A program made the position numbers and the translations under genes. The notes below the pieces were generated by a model. That model was not told the DNA's origin. It saw only the letters and a list, made by a program, of their open reading frames with translations, and did not search any database. Source: Methylobacterium sp. BTF04 (lineage in GTDB: Bacteria; Pseudomonadota; Alphaproteobacteria; Rhizobiales; Beijerinckiaceae). Taken from it: DNA of 64,000 nt. Shown here in pieces: positions 17,474 through 27,347 of the stretch; position 1 is the stretch's first letter; each line of letters opens with the position of its first letter. The stretch spans positions 124,001-188,000 of the forward strand of contig NZ_JAAHTB010000001.1 in the NCBI RefSeq assembly GCF_010692745.1, in the 5' to 3' direction.

Positions 17474-17827
17474 CGTTCTATCCTCTTTCCCAAACATCGT
17501 GCCGACCACCAGACATCGTGCCGACCACCATGACTGCGTCGGGTATGAACACGGGCATAAGGTGCGCCCGATGAACGCCGCCTGAGGCCGGTCCGACACA
17601 CCACGCGACTGCCGCAACTCCTTGCCGGAACCGGTCCGGGGCTTCAACGCGCAAGAGAACCGAAACTCGACCTGAACCGTGCGGCAGATCGGCGGATCGT
17701 GACGGTGCCGATCACGGTGCGGCGGTTGCCGTGGACCAACGGCCTCGCTACCTAACGCACGCACCCGTTTTCCAAACCCCGGTGCAAGCCAGACCGGCGT
17801 CCCGAACAAGAGCGCGACACCCCCATC
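17474..17827. other. Intergenic region with a 19-bp-period duplication
   Basis: About 350 bp without a supported gene, between the leftward secreted protein and the DUF2948-hisD operon. The only structure noticed is the 17-mer ACATCGTGCCGACCACC at 17494-17510 and 17513-17529. Promoters for both flanking units should lie here but none is clear. Confidence 0.6.
17494..17529. repeat. 17-bp direct repeat, period 19
   Basis: Two exact copies of ACATCGTGCCGACCACC separated by two bases. It lies just upstream of the leftward secreted-protein gene start, probably within its leader or promoter. Confidence 0.85.
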
Positions 17828-18291
17828 ATGGAGCTTCTCAAGCTCGCCGCCCTCGATGCCGAAGACCTCGCTATCGTCTCGGCCCATCTCCAGGACGCGA
17901 TCCTGAAGGCCGACGATCTGGCCTACCTCGCCGACAGCCATCGCTTCGTGCTGGTGGCGCGGCGGTTCGACTGGTCGGCGGAGGCGGGAGCCCCCCCGCG
18001 GCGGCGTCTGACCGGGGTGCATTTCGAGCGGGTGCTCGGGGTCCGCACCCGCGGGATCGTGCCGGGCGTCGCTTCGGACACGCCCCTGAACCTCCTCGCC
18101 GTCACCTTCGCGCCCACCGAGGCGCCGTCCGGCACCGCCACCCTGGTCTTTGCCGGCAATGCGGCGATCCAGCTCGACCTCGAATGCATCGAGGTGCGGC
18201 TGAAGGACCTCGGGCCGGTCTGGGAGGTGGAGGGCCGCCCGGATCACGACGCCGTGGCGGCCGGCCGTGCCGCCGTCGAGGGACGTTCCTG

Positions 18292-18292
<1 letters not shown>
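17828..18292 (+). CDS. DUF2948 family protein
   Basis: 154-residue cytoplasmic protein of a family found almost only beside hisD in Alphaproteobacteria. Signatures: MELLKLAALDAEDLAIVSAH, LADSHRFVLVARRFDW and PLNLLAVTF. Its stop overlaps the hisD start (TGATG), so translation is coupled. Function is unknown; the fixed link with hisD suggests a role tied to the operon, but this is inference. Confidence 0.88.
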
Positions 18293-19587
<1,295 letters not shown>

Positions 19588-19591
19588 GGGC

Positions 19592-20077
19592 ATGATGGCG
19601 GCTGTGGAGAAGGGCCCGAACCGGCTCGCGGCGGTGACGCTGGACGAGGATTCGATCGGCCGGGGCAATCCGGACCAGGAGCACGAGCGCGCCATCGCGA
19701 TCTTCGACATCCTGGAGGACAACAGCTTCTCGATCCCCGGACGCGAGGGGCCGTTCACGCTCACGCTCGGGCTCGTGGAGAACAAGCTCTCCTTCGCGAT
19801 CGCCCGCGAGGGTGGCGATCCGGTGATGACCCACCTCCTGTCGCTGACCCCGTTCCGCCGGGTGATCCGCGATTACGAGATGATCTGCGAGAGCTACTAC
19901 AACGCCATCAAGACGGCCTCGCCCACCCAGATCGAGGCCATCGACATGGGCCGGCGCGGGCTGCACAACGAGGCTTCGGAAACCTTGCGCCAGCGTCTGG
20001 AAGGCAAGGTCGACCTCGACCACGACACCGCCCGCCGCCTGTTCACGCTGGTCTTCGCCCTGCACTGGAAGGCCTGA
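19592..20077 (+). CDS. UPF0262 family protein
   Basis: 161-residue cytoplasmic protein of unknown function, typical length. Family landmarks: [53 protein letters not shown] and [17 protein letters not shown]. It follows hisD by 4 bp and precedes the phosphatase, the conserved order in this class. Confidence 0.93.
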   Translation: MMAAVEKGPNRLAAVTLDEDSIGRGNPDQEHERAIAIFDILEDNSFSIPGREGPFTLTLGLVENKLSFAIAREGGDPVMTHLLSLTPFRRVIRDYEMICESYYNAIKTASPTQIEAIDMGRRGLHNEASETLRQRLEGKVDLDHDTARRLFTLVFALHWKA

Positions 20078-20111
20078 CCGGCGTTCCCAACGAGCCCGAG
20101 GGCAGACCCGG

Positions 20112-20576
20112 ATGGCGGACGAGGCCGGCCCGACGAAGAAGAAGCGTGTTCAGTCGGCCCTGTTCATGTGCAACTTCAACGCCGTACGCTCGCTGGCGGC
20201 CGAGGCGATCGCACGCCATTATTTCGGAAAATCGATCTACGTGCAGTCGGCCGGCGTTCGCCTCGGCGAACCCGCCGATCCGTTCATGGTGGCGGCCCTC
20301 GACGAGATCGGCATCGACGCCTCGCGCCACAAGCCGCGGACCCTCGCGCAGCTCGAGGAATGGGAGGGGCTGAATTTCGACCTCATCATCACCCTGGCGC
20401 CCGAAGCCCACCACGCCGCGCTCGAACTGACGCGCTCCAACGCGGTGGAGGTCGAGTATTGGCCGACCCCCGACCCGACCGTGAATCAAGACGGCACCCG
20501 CGAGCAGCGCCTCGACGGCTACCGCGACGTCCGCGACGGATTGATCTTCCGGATCAAGACGCGGCTGAAGGGGTGA
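20112..20576 (+). CDS. Low-molecular-weight phosphotyrosine phosphatase / ArsC-like protein
   Basis: 154 residues. The CX5R catalytic loop is C20-NFNAV-R26, followed by S, as in the LMW phosphatase/thioredoxin-type arsenate reductase fold; the general-acid region is YWPTPDPT. The substrate cannot be set from sequence. Conserved downstream of UPF0262 in the histidine cluster. In relatives infA, maf and yacG often follow; here the next gene is instead convergent and overlaps the last 23 bases. Confidence 0.87.
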   Translation: MADEAGPTKKKRVQSALFMCNFNAVRSLAAEAIARHYFGKSIYVQSAGVRLGEPADPFMVAALDEIGIDASRHKPRTLAQLEEWEGLNFDLIITLAPEAHHAALELTRSNAVEVEYWPTPDPTVNQDGTREQRLDGYRDVRDGLIFRIKTRLKG

Positions 20577-21432
20577 TCCGCCGGATTCCGGTCACCGGGC
20601 CGTAGCTCTTTTCCAGGATCCGGGCGACCGCCGCCTCCAGGGGTTCCACCGCCACCGCCATGTGGAAGCCGTTGGCGTGGATGAGCCGCGTGGCATCGAG
20701 CATCAGGCCGACATGCCCGCGCCAGAACACCAGGTCGCCGCGGACGAGGGGGACGCGGTTCGGTGGCACCGCGTCCCCCAGCCCCCGCTCCTGCTGGTCG
20801 GCGTCGCGCGGTGCGGAAATCCCCGCAACCGCGAGGCAGAGCTGCACCAGACCCGAGCAATCGAGGCCGAGGCTCGTGCGTCCGCCCCAGAGATACGGGG
20901 TGCCGACGAGGCGTTCGGCAGTGCCGGCGAAATCGGGCGCCACGACGTCGAGCCCGGCGCAATGGCCGGCAAAGACCCACTCGCCGGTGGGGAGGCGCAG
21001 ATATTCCCCCGTCTCCGAGACCACGGCGATGCGGGCGCCGAGGGTCAGATACCCGGTGGCGGGCTGCTTCAAGTCGGGGCCCGGATAGAGAAAGGTGCGC
21101 AGAGCCGTGACGCGGTGACTGGGCGCCGGGTCGGCCGGGCCGAGAGCCGCTTCTTCCAAGTACCCGACATAGCCGTCATGGCCGAGCCGGACATAGGCGA
21201 AGCCTTCCTCGGCGTCGTAGAGGGTCACCGCGTCGCCCATCACCGCCTCGGTGTCGAGGCCGGCATCGAAGCGCGGCGACCGGCGCAACGGCGCCGACGG
21301 CACTACGACCCGGCGCGCCTCGCCGACGACGTAGCGGTCGGCTGCGACCCGGCCACGCAACCGGATGTCGGCGAGATCGGGACGCGCCGGAATCAGGCGT
21401 GGATCGGTGATGTCGAGCAGATCTGCGAGCAT
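20554..21432 (-). CDS. NlpC/P60 family peptidase with SH3-like N-terminus
   Basis: 292 residues. The N-terminal part (about 60-150) looks like bacterial SH3 modules (VVVPSAPLRRSPRFDAGLDT, GDAVTLYDAEEGFAYVRLG, DGYVGYLEEAAL). The C-terminal catalytic domain carries Cys in PYLWGGRTSLGLDCSGLVQ, His in WRGHVGLML, and a third polar residue in LIHANGF. Such enzymes cut peptidoglycan stem peptides. No signal peptide is visible from ATG 21432, so export is unclear. The stop overlaps the convergent phosphatase gene by 23 bp. Confidence 0.9.
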   Translation of the reverse strand: MLADLLDITDPRLIPARPDLADIRLRGRVAADRYVVGEARRVVVPSAPLRRSPRFDAGLDTEAVMGDAVTLYDAEEGFAYVRLGHDGYVGYLEEAALGPADPAPSHRVTALRTFLYPGPDLKQPATGYLTLGARIAVVSETGEYLRLPTGEWVFAGHCAGLDVVAPDFAGTAERLVGTPYLWGGRTSLGLDCSGLVQLCLAVAGISAPRDADQQERGLGDAVPPNRVPLVRGDLVFWRGHVGLMLDATRLIHANGFHMAVAVEPLEAAVARILEKSYGPVTGIRRITPSAAS

Positions 21433-21638
21433 GGCCGGACTATCCGCTCTCCGCCCCCGGGCCGCAATTGCGTGGTATTCTGACGCATCACCGATCGGGG
21501 TCGCCCTGCGGCCTGCCGATTGCTTCGAGTCCACCCGCTGCGATCGGCCAAGACCTGCTCCCGCGCACTGCGCGCGACGCAACCGACGCCCGCAATTGAT
21601 GCACTGCACAAAGCACAACGGCGGAGTATGGTGGTGGG

Positions 21639-21989
21639 ATGCCCAGCGCGAGCCCTGTCGTGAAGAAGATTCCGAAATCCTTCCAGGATCTCCCGCCGAT
21701 CCGGGTGCGCCGGGAGCCGCCGACGATCTCGGAGGCGGTGGCCGCCGCCCAGGATCTCGCCGACGAAATCGAGCATCAGGTGGAGATCGCGGCCGGTCTG
21801 ATCGGCCTGCCGGCCGACGAGGTCCGGCCGCACGTGCTGGCCGCCGCCAAGGCCAAGCCGGACCGCACGCCGGAGCACATCTTGAGTGCGGGCAGCCCGA
21901 ACCGGGCGCCCCGCACGGTGATCGTCGAGCGCCGCACCCGCCCACCCGTCATCGTGGAACGCCGCGGCCGTCCGCCGATCGGACGATAG
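21639..21989 (+). CDS. Hypothetical protein with basic Pro/Arg tail
   Basis: 116 residues, cytoplasmic, no named family. The central helix (ISEAVAAAQDLADEIEHQVEIAAGLIGLP) is acidic. The tail repeats a VIVERR..RPP unit three times (TVIVERRTRPP, VIVERRGRPP), strongly basic. The AAKAKPDRTPEHILSA segment is reasonably conserved-looking. Ends before a hairpin shared with the convergent SDR gene. Confidence 0.6.
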   Translation: MPSASPVVKKIPKSFQDLPPIRVRREPPTISEAVAAAQDLADEIEHQVEIAAGLIGLPADEVRPHVLAAAKAKPDRTPEHILSAGSPNRAPRTVIVERRTRPPVIVERRGRPPIGR

Positions 21990-21996
21990 GAACCGC

Positions 21997-22023
21997 GACC
22001 GCCCCGAATCACGGAGCGGTCGA
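21997..22023. terminator. Hairpin between convergent genes
   Basis: An 11-bp stem with one mismatch (CGACCGCCCCG at 21997-22007 against CGGAGCGGTCG at 22013-22023) and an AATCA loop. It lies between the stops of the hypothetical gene (21989) and the leftward SDR gene (22038), so it may serve both. Confidence 0.65.
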
Positions 22024-22037
22024 AGCGCCGGCGTTCT

Positions 22038-22721
22038 CTACCAGTCCAGCGTCTTGCCGGTGTAGTCGACATAGACACACCCGGTCTGGCCGAGATGGCC
22101 TTCGAGCACGTCGGTCATGCCGGTGACGCTGGTGGGCACGTCGATATCGGCGTCGGCCCCGCCCATCTCGGTGCGGACCCAGCCCGGATGCATCAGCACC
22201 ACGCCGAAGCCCGCCTCGCGGTGGCGAATCTCGAAGCTGCGGGCGAGGGTGTTGAGGGCTGCCTTGCTCGCCCGGTAGTTCTCCCAGCCGCCCGCCTCGT
22301 TGAGGCCGACGCTGCCGAGGATCGAGCTCATGAAGGCGACGAGCCCGTTCTGAGAGAGCCGGTCGAGGAACGCTTCGGCAAAGCGCACCGGGCTGATCGC
22401 ATTGGTGAGATAGACCTGGGCGGCGACGTCGCGGGGCACCGCATGGAGCGGCTCGTGGGCCTGCGTCGCGACGCCGGCCACCACGAAGATCAGGTCGAAG
22501 CTCTGCCCGGACAGGCGCTGATGCAGGGCGGCCACCGCGGCATCGTCGTCGATGTCGGCGGTCGCGACGGTGAGCGCCGGCGACGCCAGGGCCGCGAGGC
22601 CCTGCGACGGCGAGCGCTCTGTGGCGGTGACCCGCCAGCCGCGCTTCAGGAAGGTCTCGACGAGGCCGAGCCCGAGGCCGCGCGAAGCCCCGACAATGAG
22701 CGTGTTCTTCTGGTCTGCCAT
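22038..22721 (-). CDS. Short-chain dehydrogenase/reductase
   Basis: 227-residue classical SDR. The NAD(P)-binding GASRGLGLG is at about 11-19; catalytic Ser lies in MSSILGS and the Tyr-Lys pair in YRASK. The AEIR-type tail is short (GCVYVDYTGKTLDW). The substrate is unknown; similar proteins include C-factor-like SDRs. Cytoplasmic. Stands alone between convergent and co-oriented neighbours. Confidence 0.88.
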   Translation of the reverse strand: MADQKNTLIVGASRGLGLGLVETFLKRGWRVTATERSPSQGLAALASPALTVATADIDDDAAVAALHQRLSGQSFDLIFVVAGVATQAHEPLHAVPRDVAAQVYLTNAISPVRFAEAFLDRLSQNGLVAFMSSILGSVGLNEAGGWENYRASKAALNTLARSFEIRHREAGFGVVLMHPGWVRTEMGGADADIDVPTSVTGMTDVLEGHLGQTGCVYVDYTGKTLDW

Positions 22722-22891
22722 GGTGTTGAATCCTCACGGACGGGATCGGGGACGGCCGGAGGCCGATGCCCGATCCCTGTGCGTCGGAAGGTCGGGCGGT
22801 GGGTGCCATGCGGCAATGCGGCGAGCTGCGCCCGGCGTGCGCGGGCGCACGGAGATCACGTCGACAGACTTGAAGCCGGCGGCCGGTGCGA

Positions 22892-23602
22892 TCAGTCGGC
22901 GGTCTGCACCGACCACGTGGCGTGGACGACGCTCGGCGCGCGCGCCAGGGCTGACACCACCGCGTCGAGTTCCGCCGATTCCACCGCCGTGGCCACCAGG
23001 GTCGCCACCACCTCGACGGTGTCCTCGCCGCGTTCCACCACCTCGATTCCGCCGACCGGGTAGTTCGCCGCCTCCAGCCGCTCCACCAGGAGGTCGCGGG
23101 CCGGACCGGCCTCGTCGGCCTGCACCGTCACCTGGACCTCGTAGGTCGCCTCGGTCTGACTCTCGTCGATGGGCGCCCGGTTGATGGCGTTGACCAGGGG
23201 CCGCAGCAGGGTGTTGCCGGCCAGCACCGCGGCGGTGACGAAGGCCGCCTCCAGCGGGAAGTCGGCGCCCGCGAAGGCGCCGACGGCGGCGGAGCACCAC
23301 AGGGTCGCGGCGGTGTTGAGGCCGCGCACGTTCATGCCCTTCTTCATGATCACGCCGGCCCCGAGGAAGCCGACGCCCGAGATCACGTAGGCCACGGTAC
23401 TCACCGCCCCGCGCGACCCTTCCAGCCGCATGCCGAGATCGACGAAGGCCGAGGCGCCCACCGCCACCAGGACGTTGGTGCGCAGGCCGGCGGTGCGCTG
23501 GCGATACTGTCGCTCCGCCCCGATCAGGGTGCCGAGCCCGAAGGCGACGATCAGGCTGATCGCGGAATTGACGAATTCGGGAAGGGGCGTGAACGCGCTC
23601 AT
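22892..23602 (-). CDS. MgtC/SapB family membrane protein
   Basis: 236 residues. Five hydrophobic segments in the first 145 residues, with the family motifs FGLGTLIGAERQYRQRTAGLRTN and GVGFLGAGVIMKKGMNVRGLNTAATLW. A C-terminal soluble ACT-like part (about 155-236) follows. The family is linked to magnesium stress and virulence, and in some cases modulates ATP synthase. No riboswitch or leader peptide was seen upstream. Confidence 0.92.
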   Translation of the reverse strand: MSAFTPLPEFVNSAISLIVAFGLGTLIGAERQYRQRTAGLRTNVLVAVGASAFVDLGMRLEGSRGAVSTVAYVISGVGFLGAGVIMKKGMNVRGLNTAATLWCSAAVGAFAGADFPLEAAFVTAAVLAGNTLLRPLVNAINRAPIDESQTEATYEVQVTVQADEAGPARDLLVERLEAANYPVGGIEVVERGEDTVEVVATLVATAVESAELDAVVSALARAPSVVHATWSVQTAD

Positions 23603-23648
23603 GAGCGCTTCAATCGCGGTCCCGCGTGACGGAACCGTGACAGCCCCG

Positions 23649-24548
23649 CTATCCGGCGAGGAAGCCGCGCAGGGCGTCCAGCGTCCCTTGCGGGTTCTCC
23701 TCCGCCAGGAAGTGGCCGGAGATCAGGTCCGCCGCCACGGCCCCGGGGGCGAAGGTGCGCTGCCAGGCGGCGAGCGGGGTTTCGGCGCTGCGGTCGAGAT
23801 AGCCGTCGCCGGCCAGGATCAGCGTCGGGCAGGCGAGGATGCGTCCGTGCGCGAGATCGGCCAGATCCGCCTCGCGGTCGCGGGTCGCCCCGGCCCGGTA
23901 ATCCTCGCAGGCGGCATGGATGCGCTCGGGCACGGCCCAGCTCTGACGGTAGAGATGGAGGGCGCCGGGGGCGAAGGCGGCCAGCGACGCATCATTGCTC
24001 CAGTCGCGCAGGAGCCCTTCGTGATAGCCGGTGGGATTGCGCCCGATCACGGTCTCGGGTTCCGGAGCCGGCCGGGCGAGGAAATCCCAGTGCGAGTGTT
24101 TGCCCGAGGCCTCGATCCGCTCCCACTGGACGAGGGTGGGAAGGATGTCGAGGAGGGCGAGCCGCGCGATCCGGCCCGGTTCGTCGAGGGCCAGACGATA
24201 GCCGACCCTGCCCCCGCGATCGTGCCCGACGAGACTGAAATGCACGTGGCCGAGATGCTCCATCACCGCCACGACGTCCTGCCCAAGGGTGCGCTTGGCG
24301 TAGGTCTCGTGGCGGGGATCGCTCGCCGGCGCCGCCGACCAGCCATAGCCCTTGAGGTCGAGGCAGACCACGCGGTGGGTGCGGGCGAGCGCCGGGGCGA
24401 TCCGATGCCAGCAGGCATGGGTCTGCGGGAAACCGTGGAGCAGGAGGAGCGGCGGCGCCCCCTCGGGGCCGCCGGCACGGACGAAGAAGCGGCCGGCCGG
24501 CACGTCGATCCAGTGGGCGCTGAAACCGGGAAAGAGGTCCGTGGTCAC
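23649..24548 (-). CDS. Haloacid (fluoroacetate) dehalogenase-type alpha/beta hydrolase
   Basis: 299 residues, matching fluoroacetate dehalogenase almost position by position. Nucleophile D110 with R111 and R114 (GHDRGGR) for the substrate carboxylate, acid D134 in LLDILP, halide-pocket H153/W154 (HSHW) and Y217, and base H279 in SGHF. The reference enzyme has D110, R111, R114, D134, H155, W156, Y219 and H280. The oxyanion HGFPQTH is also present. Predicted to hydrolyse haloacetates; epoxide hydrolase activity is the alternative, but the Arg pair favours dehalogenase. Confidence 0.85.
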   Translation of the reverse strand: MTTDLFPGFSAHWIDVPAGRFFVRAGGPEGAPPLLLLHGFPQTHACWHRIAPALARTHRVVCLDLKGYGWSAAPASDPRHETYAKRTLGQDVVAVMEHLGHVHFSLVGHDRGGRVGYRLALDEPGRIARLALLDILPTLVQWERIEASGKHSHWDFLARPAPEPETVIGRNPTGYHEGLLRDWSNDASLAAFAPGALHLYRQSWAVPERIHAACEDYRAGATRDREADLADLAHGRILACPTLILAGDGYLDRSAETPLAAWQRTFAPGAVAADLISGHFLAEENPQGTLDALRGFLAG

Positions 24549-24827
24549 GAGGCTGACTCCGCATCAGGCCGAGGTCGAGTCCCGCGCGGCCCCGTTTGGC
24601 GAAGGTCAACGCGCGAGCGAGGGCAAATTGCCCGACCGCCTTCGATGGTGCGCAATCGGGATTGACGGGTGCCCCGGGCAGCGGGCACACCGGAACGGAT
24701 GTGGGTCCCTTAAGAGCCCGCCCCGGAAGGACACGCGCATGTTGCAGGACATCGTCGCTGCCGAAGGTCCGGCCTGGATGGGCCGGTCGGCCGCCGACCT
24801 TTGCCCCTCCTCAGGAGCCCTGTGCGC
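24549..24827. promoter_or_regulatory. Divergent control region of dehalogenase and moxR cluster
   Basis: About 280 bp between divergent starts. An AGGAG ribosome binding site (24813-24817) precedes the moxR ATG. No clear promoter or operator could be picked out. Confidence 0.4.
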
Positions 24828-25841
24828 ATGAGTGGAGCGACCCTGGCCGCACGTCCCGTCACGACGAGCGTTCCGCCATCCGACGAAGCCCTGCGCGCGC
24901 GTATCTTCGCCTTGCGCGACGGCCTGCTGCACGGCCTCATCGGTGCCGATGCGCTGGTGGAGCGCCTGCTGATCGGCCTGCTCACCGGCGGCCACCTGCT
25001 GATCGAGGGCGCGCCCGGCCTCGCCAAGACCCGTGCGGTCAAGCGCCTGTCGGACGGGCTCGACGGGAGCTTCGCCCGCATCCAGTGCACCCCCGACCTG
25101 ATGCCGGCCGATCTCACCGGCACCACGGTGTGGCGCCAGGATGCCGGCGACTTCGAATTCCTGCCCGGCCCGCTGTTCCACTCCCTCGTCCTCGTCGACG
25201 AGGTGAACCGCGCGCCGCCCAAGGTGCAGTCGGCGCTGCTCGAGGCGATGGCCGAGAGCCAGATCACCGTCTCGGGCCACACCCACGCCCTGCCCGACCC
25301 CTTCATGGTGGTGGCGACGCAGAACCCCATCGAGCATGCGGGCACCTTCCCGCTGCCGGAAGCGCAGCTCGACCGCTTCCTGCTCCACGTGGTGGTGGAG
25401 ATGCCCGACGAGGCCGCCGAGCGCCGCATCCTCGATCTCGTCGAGGGCGAACTGAACCACCATGCCGAGGCGATGGCGGTGCAGCTCAGCGTCGACGAGG
25501 TCCGCGCCGCCCGCGCCGCCGCGCTGTCGGTCTACGTCTCGCCGGCCCTCAAGGACTATCTCGTGCGCCTGGTGGCCGGCACCCGCACCGACGCGGCAGC
25601 CTCCGATCTGCGCGCGTCCATCGAGCACCCGGCCTCGCCGCGCGGCACCCTGGCGCTAATGCTCGCCGGCAAGGCGCGGGCCTATCTCCGGGGCCGCGAC
25701 CATGTGATCCCCGAGGATATCGCCGATCTCGCCGCCGACGCGCTCGCCCACCGCATCGGCCTCACCTGGCGGGCCGCCGCCGAGGGGCAGACGGCGCGCG
25801 GCATCGTCTCCGGTCTCGTCCAGCGGGTCCGGGCGCTCTGA
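24828..25841 (+). CDS. MoxR-family AAA+ ATPase
   Basis: 337 residues. Walker A GAPGLAKT, Walker B LVLVDEVNRAPPK, sensor VVATQNPIEHAGTFPLPEAQLDRF, all typical of MoxR. Such ATPases act as chaperones that activate or assemble periplasmic or vWA-linked complexes. ATG 24828 follows AGGAG at 10 bp. It is the first gene of a tight seven-gene run (MoxR, DUF58, DUF4381, vWA, vWA, TPR, BatD), parallel in order to mxaRSACKL and bat clusters. Confidence 0.94.
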   Translation: MSGATLAARPVTTSVPPSDEALRARIFALRDGLLHGLIGADALVERLLIGLLTGGHLLIEGAPGLAKTRAVKRLSDGLDGSFARIQCTPDLMPADLTGTTVWRQDAGDFEFLPGPLFHSLVLVDEVNRAPPKVQSALLEAMAESQITVSGHTHALPDPFMVVATQNPIEHAGTFPLPEAQLDRFLLHVVVEMPDEAAERRILDLVEGELNHHAEAMAVQLSVDEVRAARAAALSVYVSPALKDYLVRLVAGTRTDAAASDLRASIEHPASPRGTLALMLAGKARAYLRGRDHVIPEDIADLAADALAHRIGLTWRAAAEGQTARGIVSGLVQRVRAL

Positions 25842-25849
25842 GCCCCACC

Positions 25850-26782
25850 ATGGCGTCGTCCTCCGTTCCAGCGACCGATCCGACGCTGTTGCCCGGCATC
25901 CACCTCTCCGGGGAGGTGCTGATGGGCCTGCGCCACCTCGCCCGGCGCGGCACCGCACCGGGCACCCGCACCCTCGCCGGCCTGCCGGGCGGCATCGTCA
26001 CCCGCCGGCGCGGGCGCGGCTCGGAACCCGACGACGTGCGGCTGTGGTCGGAGGGCGACGACCGCCGCCACATCGACCGCAACGCCACCGCCCGCACCGG
26101 CATCCTGCACGTCCGCACCCATCACGACGAGCGCGACCGCGCCGTGGTGCTGCTGGTGGATTTCCGACCCTCGATGCTGTTCGGCACGCGCCGCGCCCTG
26201 CGCTCGGTGGCGGCGGCCGAGGCGCTGGTCCTGCTCGGATGGCGCATCGTCGGGGATGGCGGCCGGATCGGTCTCGTGGCGGCGGGCCTCGGTGAGCCCG
26301 TGGTCTTGCGCCCCGCCGGTGGCGAGCGCGCGATGACGGCGGTGACCGGCGCCCTCGCCATGGCCCATGCCCGCGCCCTCGACGCCGCGGACACGCAGGA
26401 TCCGCCGCTCTCCTCCGCGCTCACCCTGGCCCAGAGCCTGCTGCCCTCCGGCGGTCACTTGGTGATCGGCTCGGCCCTCGACGCCCCGGGGCCGGATTTC
26501 GAGCCCCTCCTCACCGCCCTGGCCGAACGCCTGTCGATCCGCCTCGTCCTGGTGAGCGATGCCTTCGAGCGCACCCGTCCGCCGGGCTTCTATCCCTTCG
26601 CCACCGCCGATGGCCGGCGTGGCACCGTACAGGCGGCCCGCACCGATACGGTTTCTGCCGCGAGTGCAGACGCCCGCCTCGTCGATTACGCCCGCCGCGG
26701 CATCGCCGGCCTGCGCCTGGACGTGGAGGCGAGCCCGGAAGCCTATGCGCCCCTGATGGAGCGGCTCGATGCGGTGCTGTAG
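25850..26782 (+). CDS. DUF58 domain protein
   Basis: 310 residues, cytoplasmic, starting 8 bp after moxR. The DUF58 core is visible: GIVTRRRGRGSEPDDVRLW, EGDDRRHIDRNATARTG (the family DDxRxIDW motif with W replaced) and VVLLVDFRPSMLFGT, a vWA-like strand with D-x-x-x-S. Homologous to MxaS/BatA-partner proteins. Probably interacts with the MoxR ATPase. Confidence 0.88.
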   Translation: MASSSVPATDPTLLPGIHLSGEVLMGLRHLARRGTAPGTRTLAGLPGGIVTRRRGRGSEPDDVRLWSEGDDRRHIDRNATARTGILHVRTHHDERDRAVVLLVDFRPSMLFGTRRALRSVAAAEALVLLGWRIVGDGGRIGLVAAGLGEPVVLRPAGGERAMTAVTGALAMAHARALDAADTQDPPLSSALTLAQSLLPSGGHLVIGSALDAPGPDFEPLLTALAERLSIRLVLVSDAFERTRPPGFYPFATADGRRGTVQAARTDTVSAASADARLVDYARRGIAGLRLDVEASPEAYAPLMERLDAVL

Positions 26783-26848
26783 CGTAACCGCCCTGTCCCT
26801 CGTCCCGCCGCGGAGCGGGTTTCGCTGCGCTACCGGGGACGTCACCGC

Positions 26849-27343
26849 GTGATCGCCGCCGATGCCCCGGCCAGCCTCGACCAGCTTCGCGGCCTGCATC
26901 TGCCCGCCCATGCCGCCGGTGCCGCGCAGGGCGAGGTGGTGCTCGCCATCGCGCTGGGGTTCGCCGCCGCCCTGTTGATCGGATTGTTCCGAATCCTGCG
27001 CAACCGGCAGAAGAACACGGTGCGTCGGGCGGCCTTACGCGAACTCGCCGCCACGCGCGCGCTGCCGCCCGATCGGCGCCTCGTCGCCCAGGCCCAATTG
27101 CTGCGCCGGCTCGCCCGTACGGTGCGGGGTGATGCGGCGGCCTCGGCGCAGGGGTCGGACTGGGCCGGCATCCTCGACGGGCTGTTCGCTACGGATTTCT
27201 TCACCCGCGGCGCCGGCCAGGTCCTGGCGAGCGGCCTCTACCGCCGCGAGACGCCTAAATCCGAGACTTCCAAACCCGAGACTTCCAAACCCGAGCTGAT
27301 CGATGCCGAACTGACCCGCCTGTTCGCGCGGATCGGGGCCTGA
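26849..27343 (+). CDS. DUF4381-type single-helix membrane protein
   Basis: 164 residues from GTG 26849. One membrane helix (about 28-48, VVLAIALGFAAALLIGLF) and a cytosolic tail with RRAALRELAATRALPP and LLRRLARTV, which fit DUF4381 proteins found between DUF58 and BatA. A 15-bp tandem repeat codes for SETSKPETSKPE before the C-terminal helix. Ends 4 bp before the next gene. Confidence 0.75.
   Translation: MIAADAPASLDQLRGLHLPAHAAGAAQGEVVLAIALGFAAALLIGLFRILRNRQKNTVRRAALRELAATRALPPDRRLVAQAQLLRRLARTVRGDAAASAQGSDWAGILDGLFATDFFTRGAGQVLASGLYRRETPKSETSKPETSKPELIDAELTRLFARIGA
27261..27290 (+). repeat. 15-bp tandem duplication inside the DUF4381 gene
   Basis: CCGAGACTTCCAAAC at 27261-27275 is repeated exactly at 27276-27290, with a partial third copy. 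In frame, it duplicates ETSKP. Confidence 0.9.
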
Positions 27344-27347
27344 CGCC

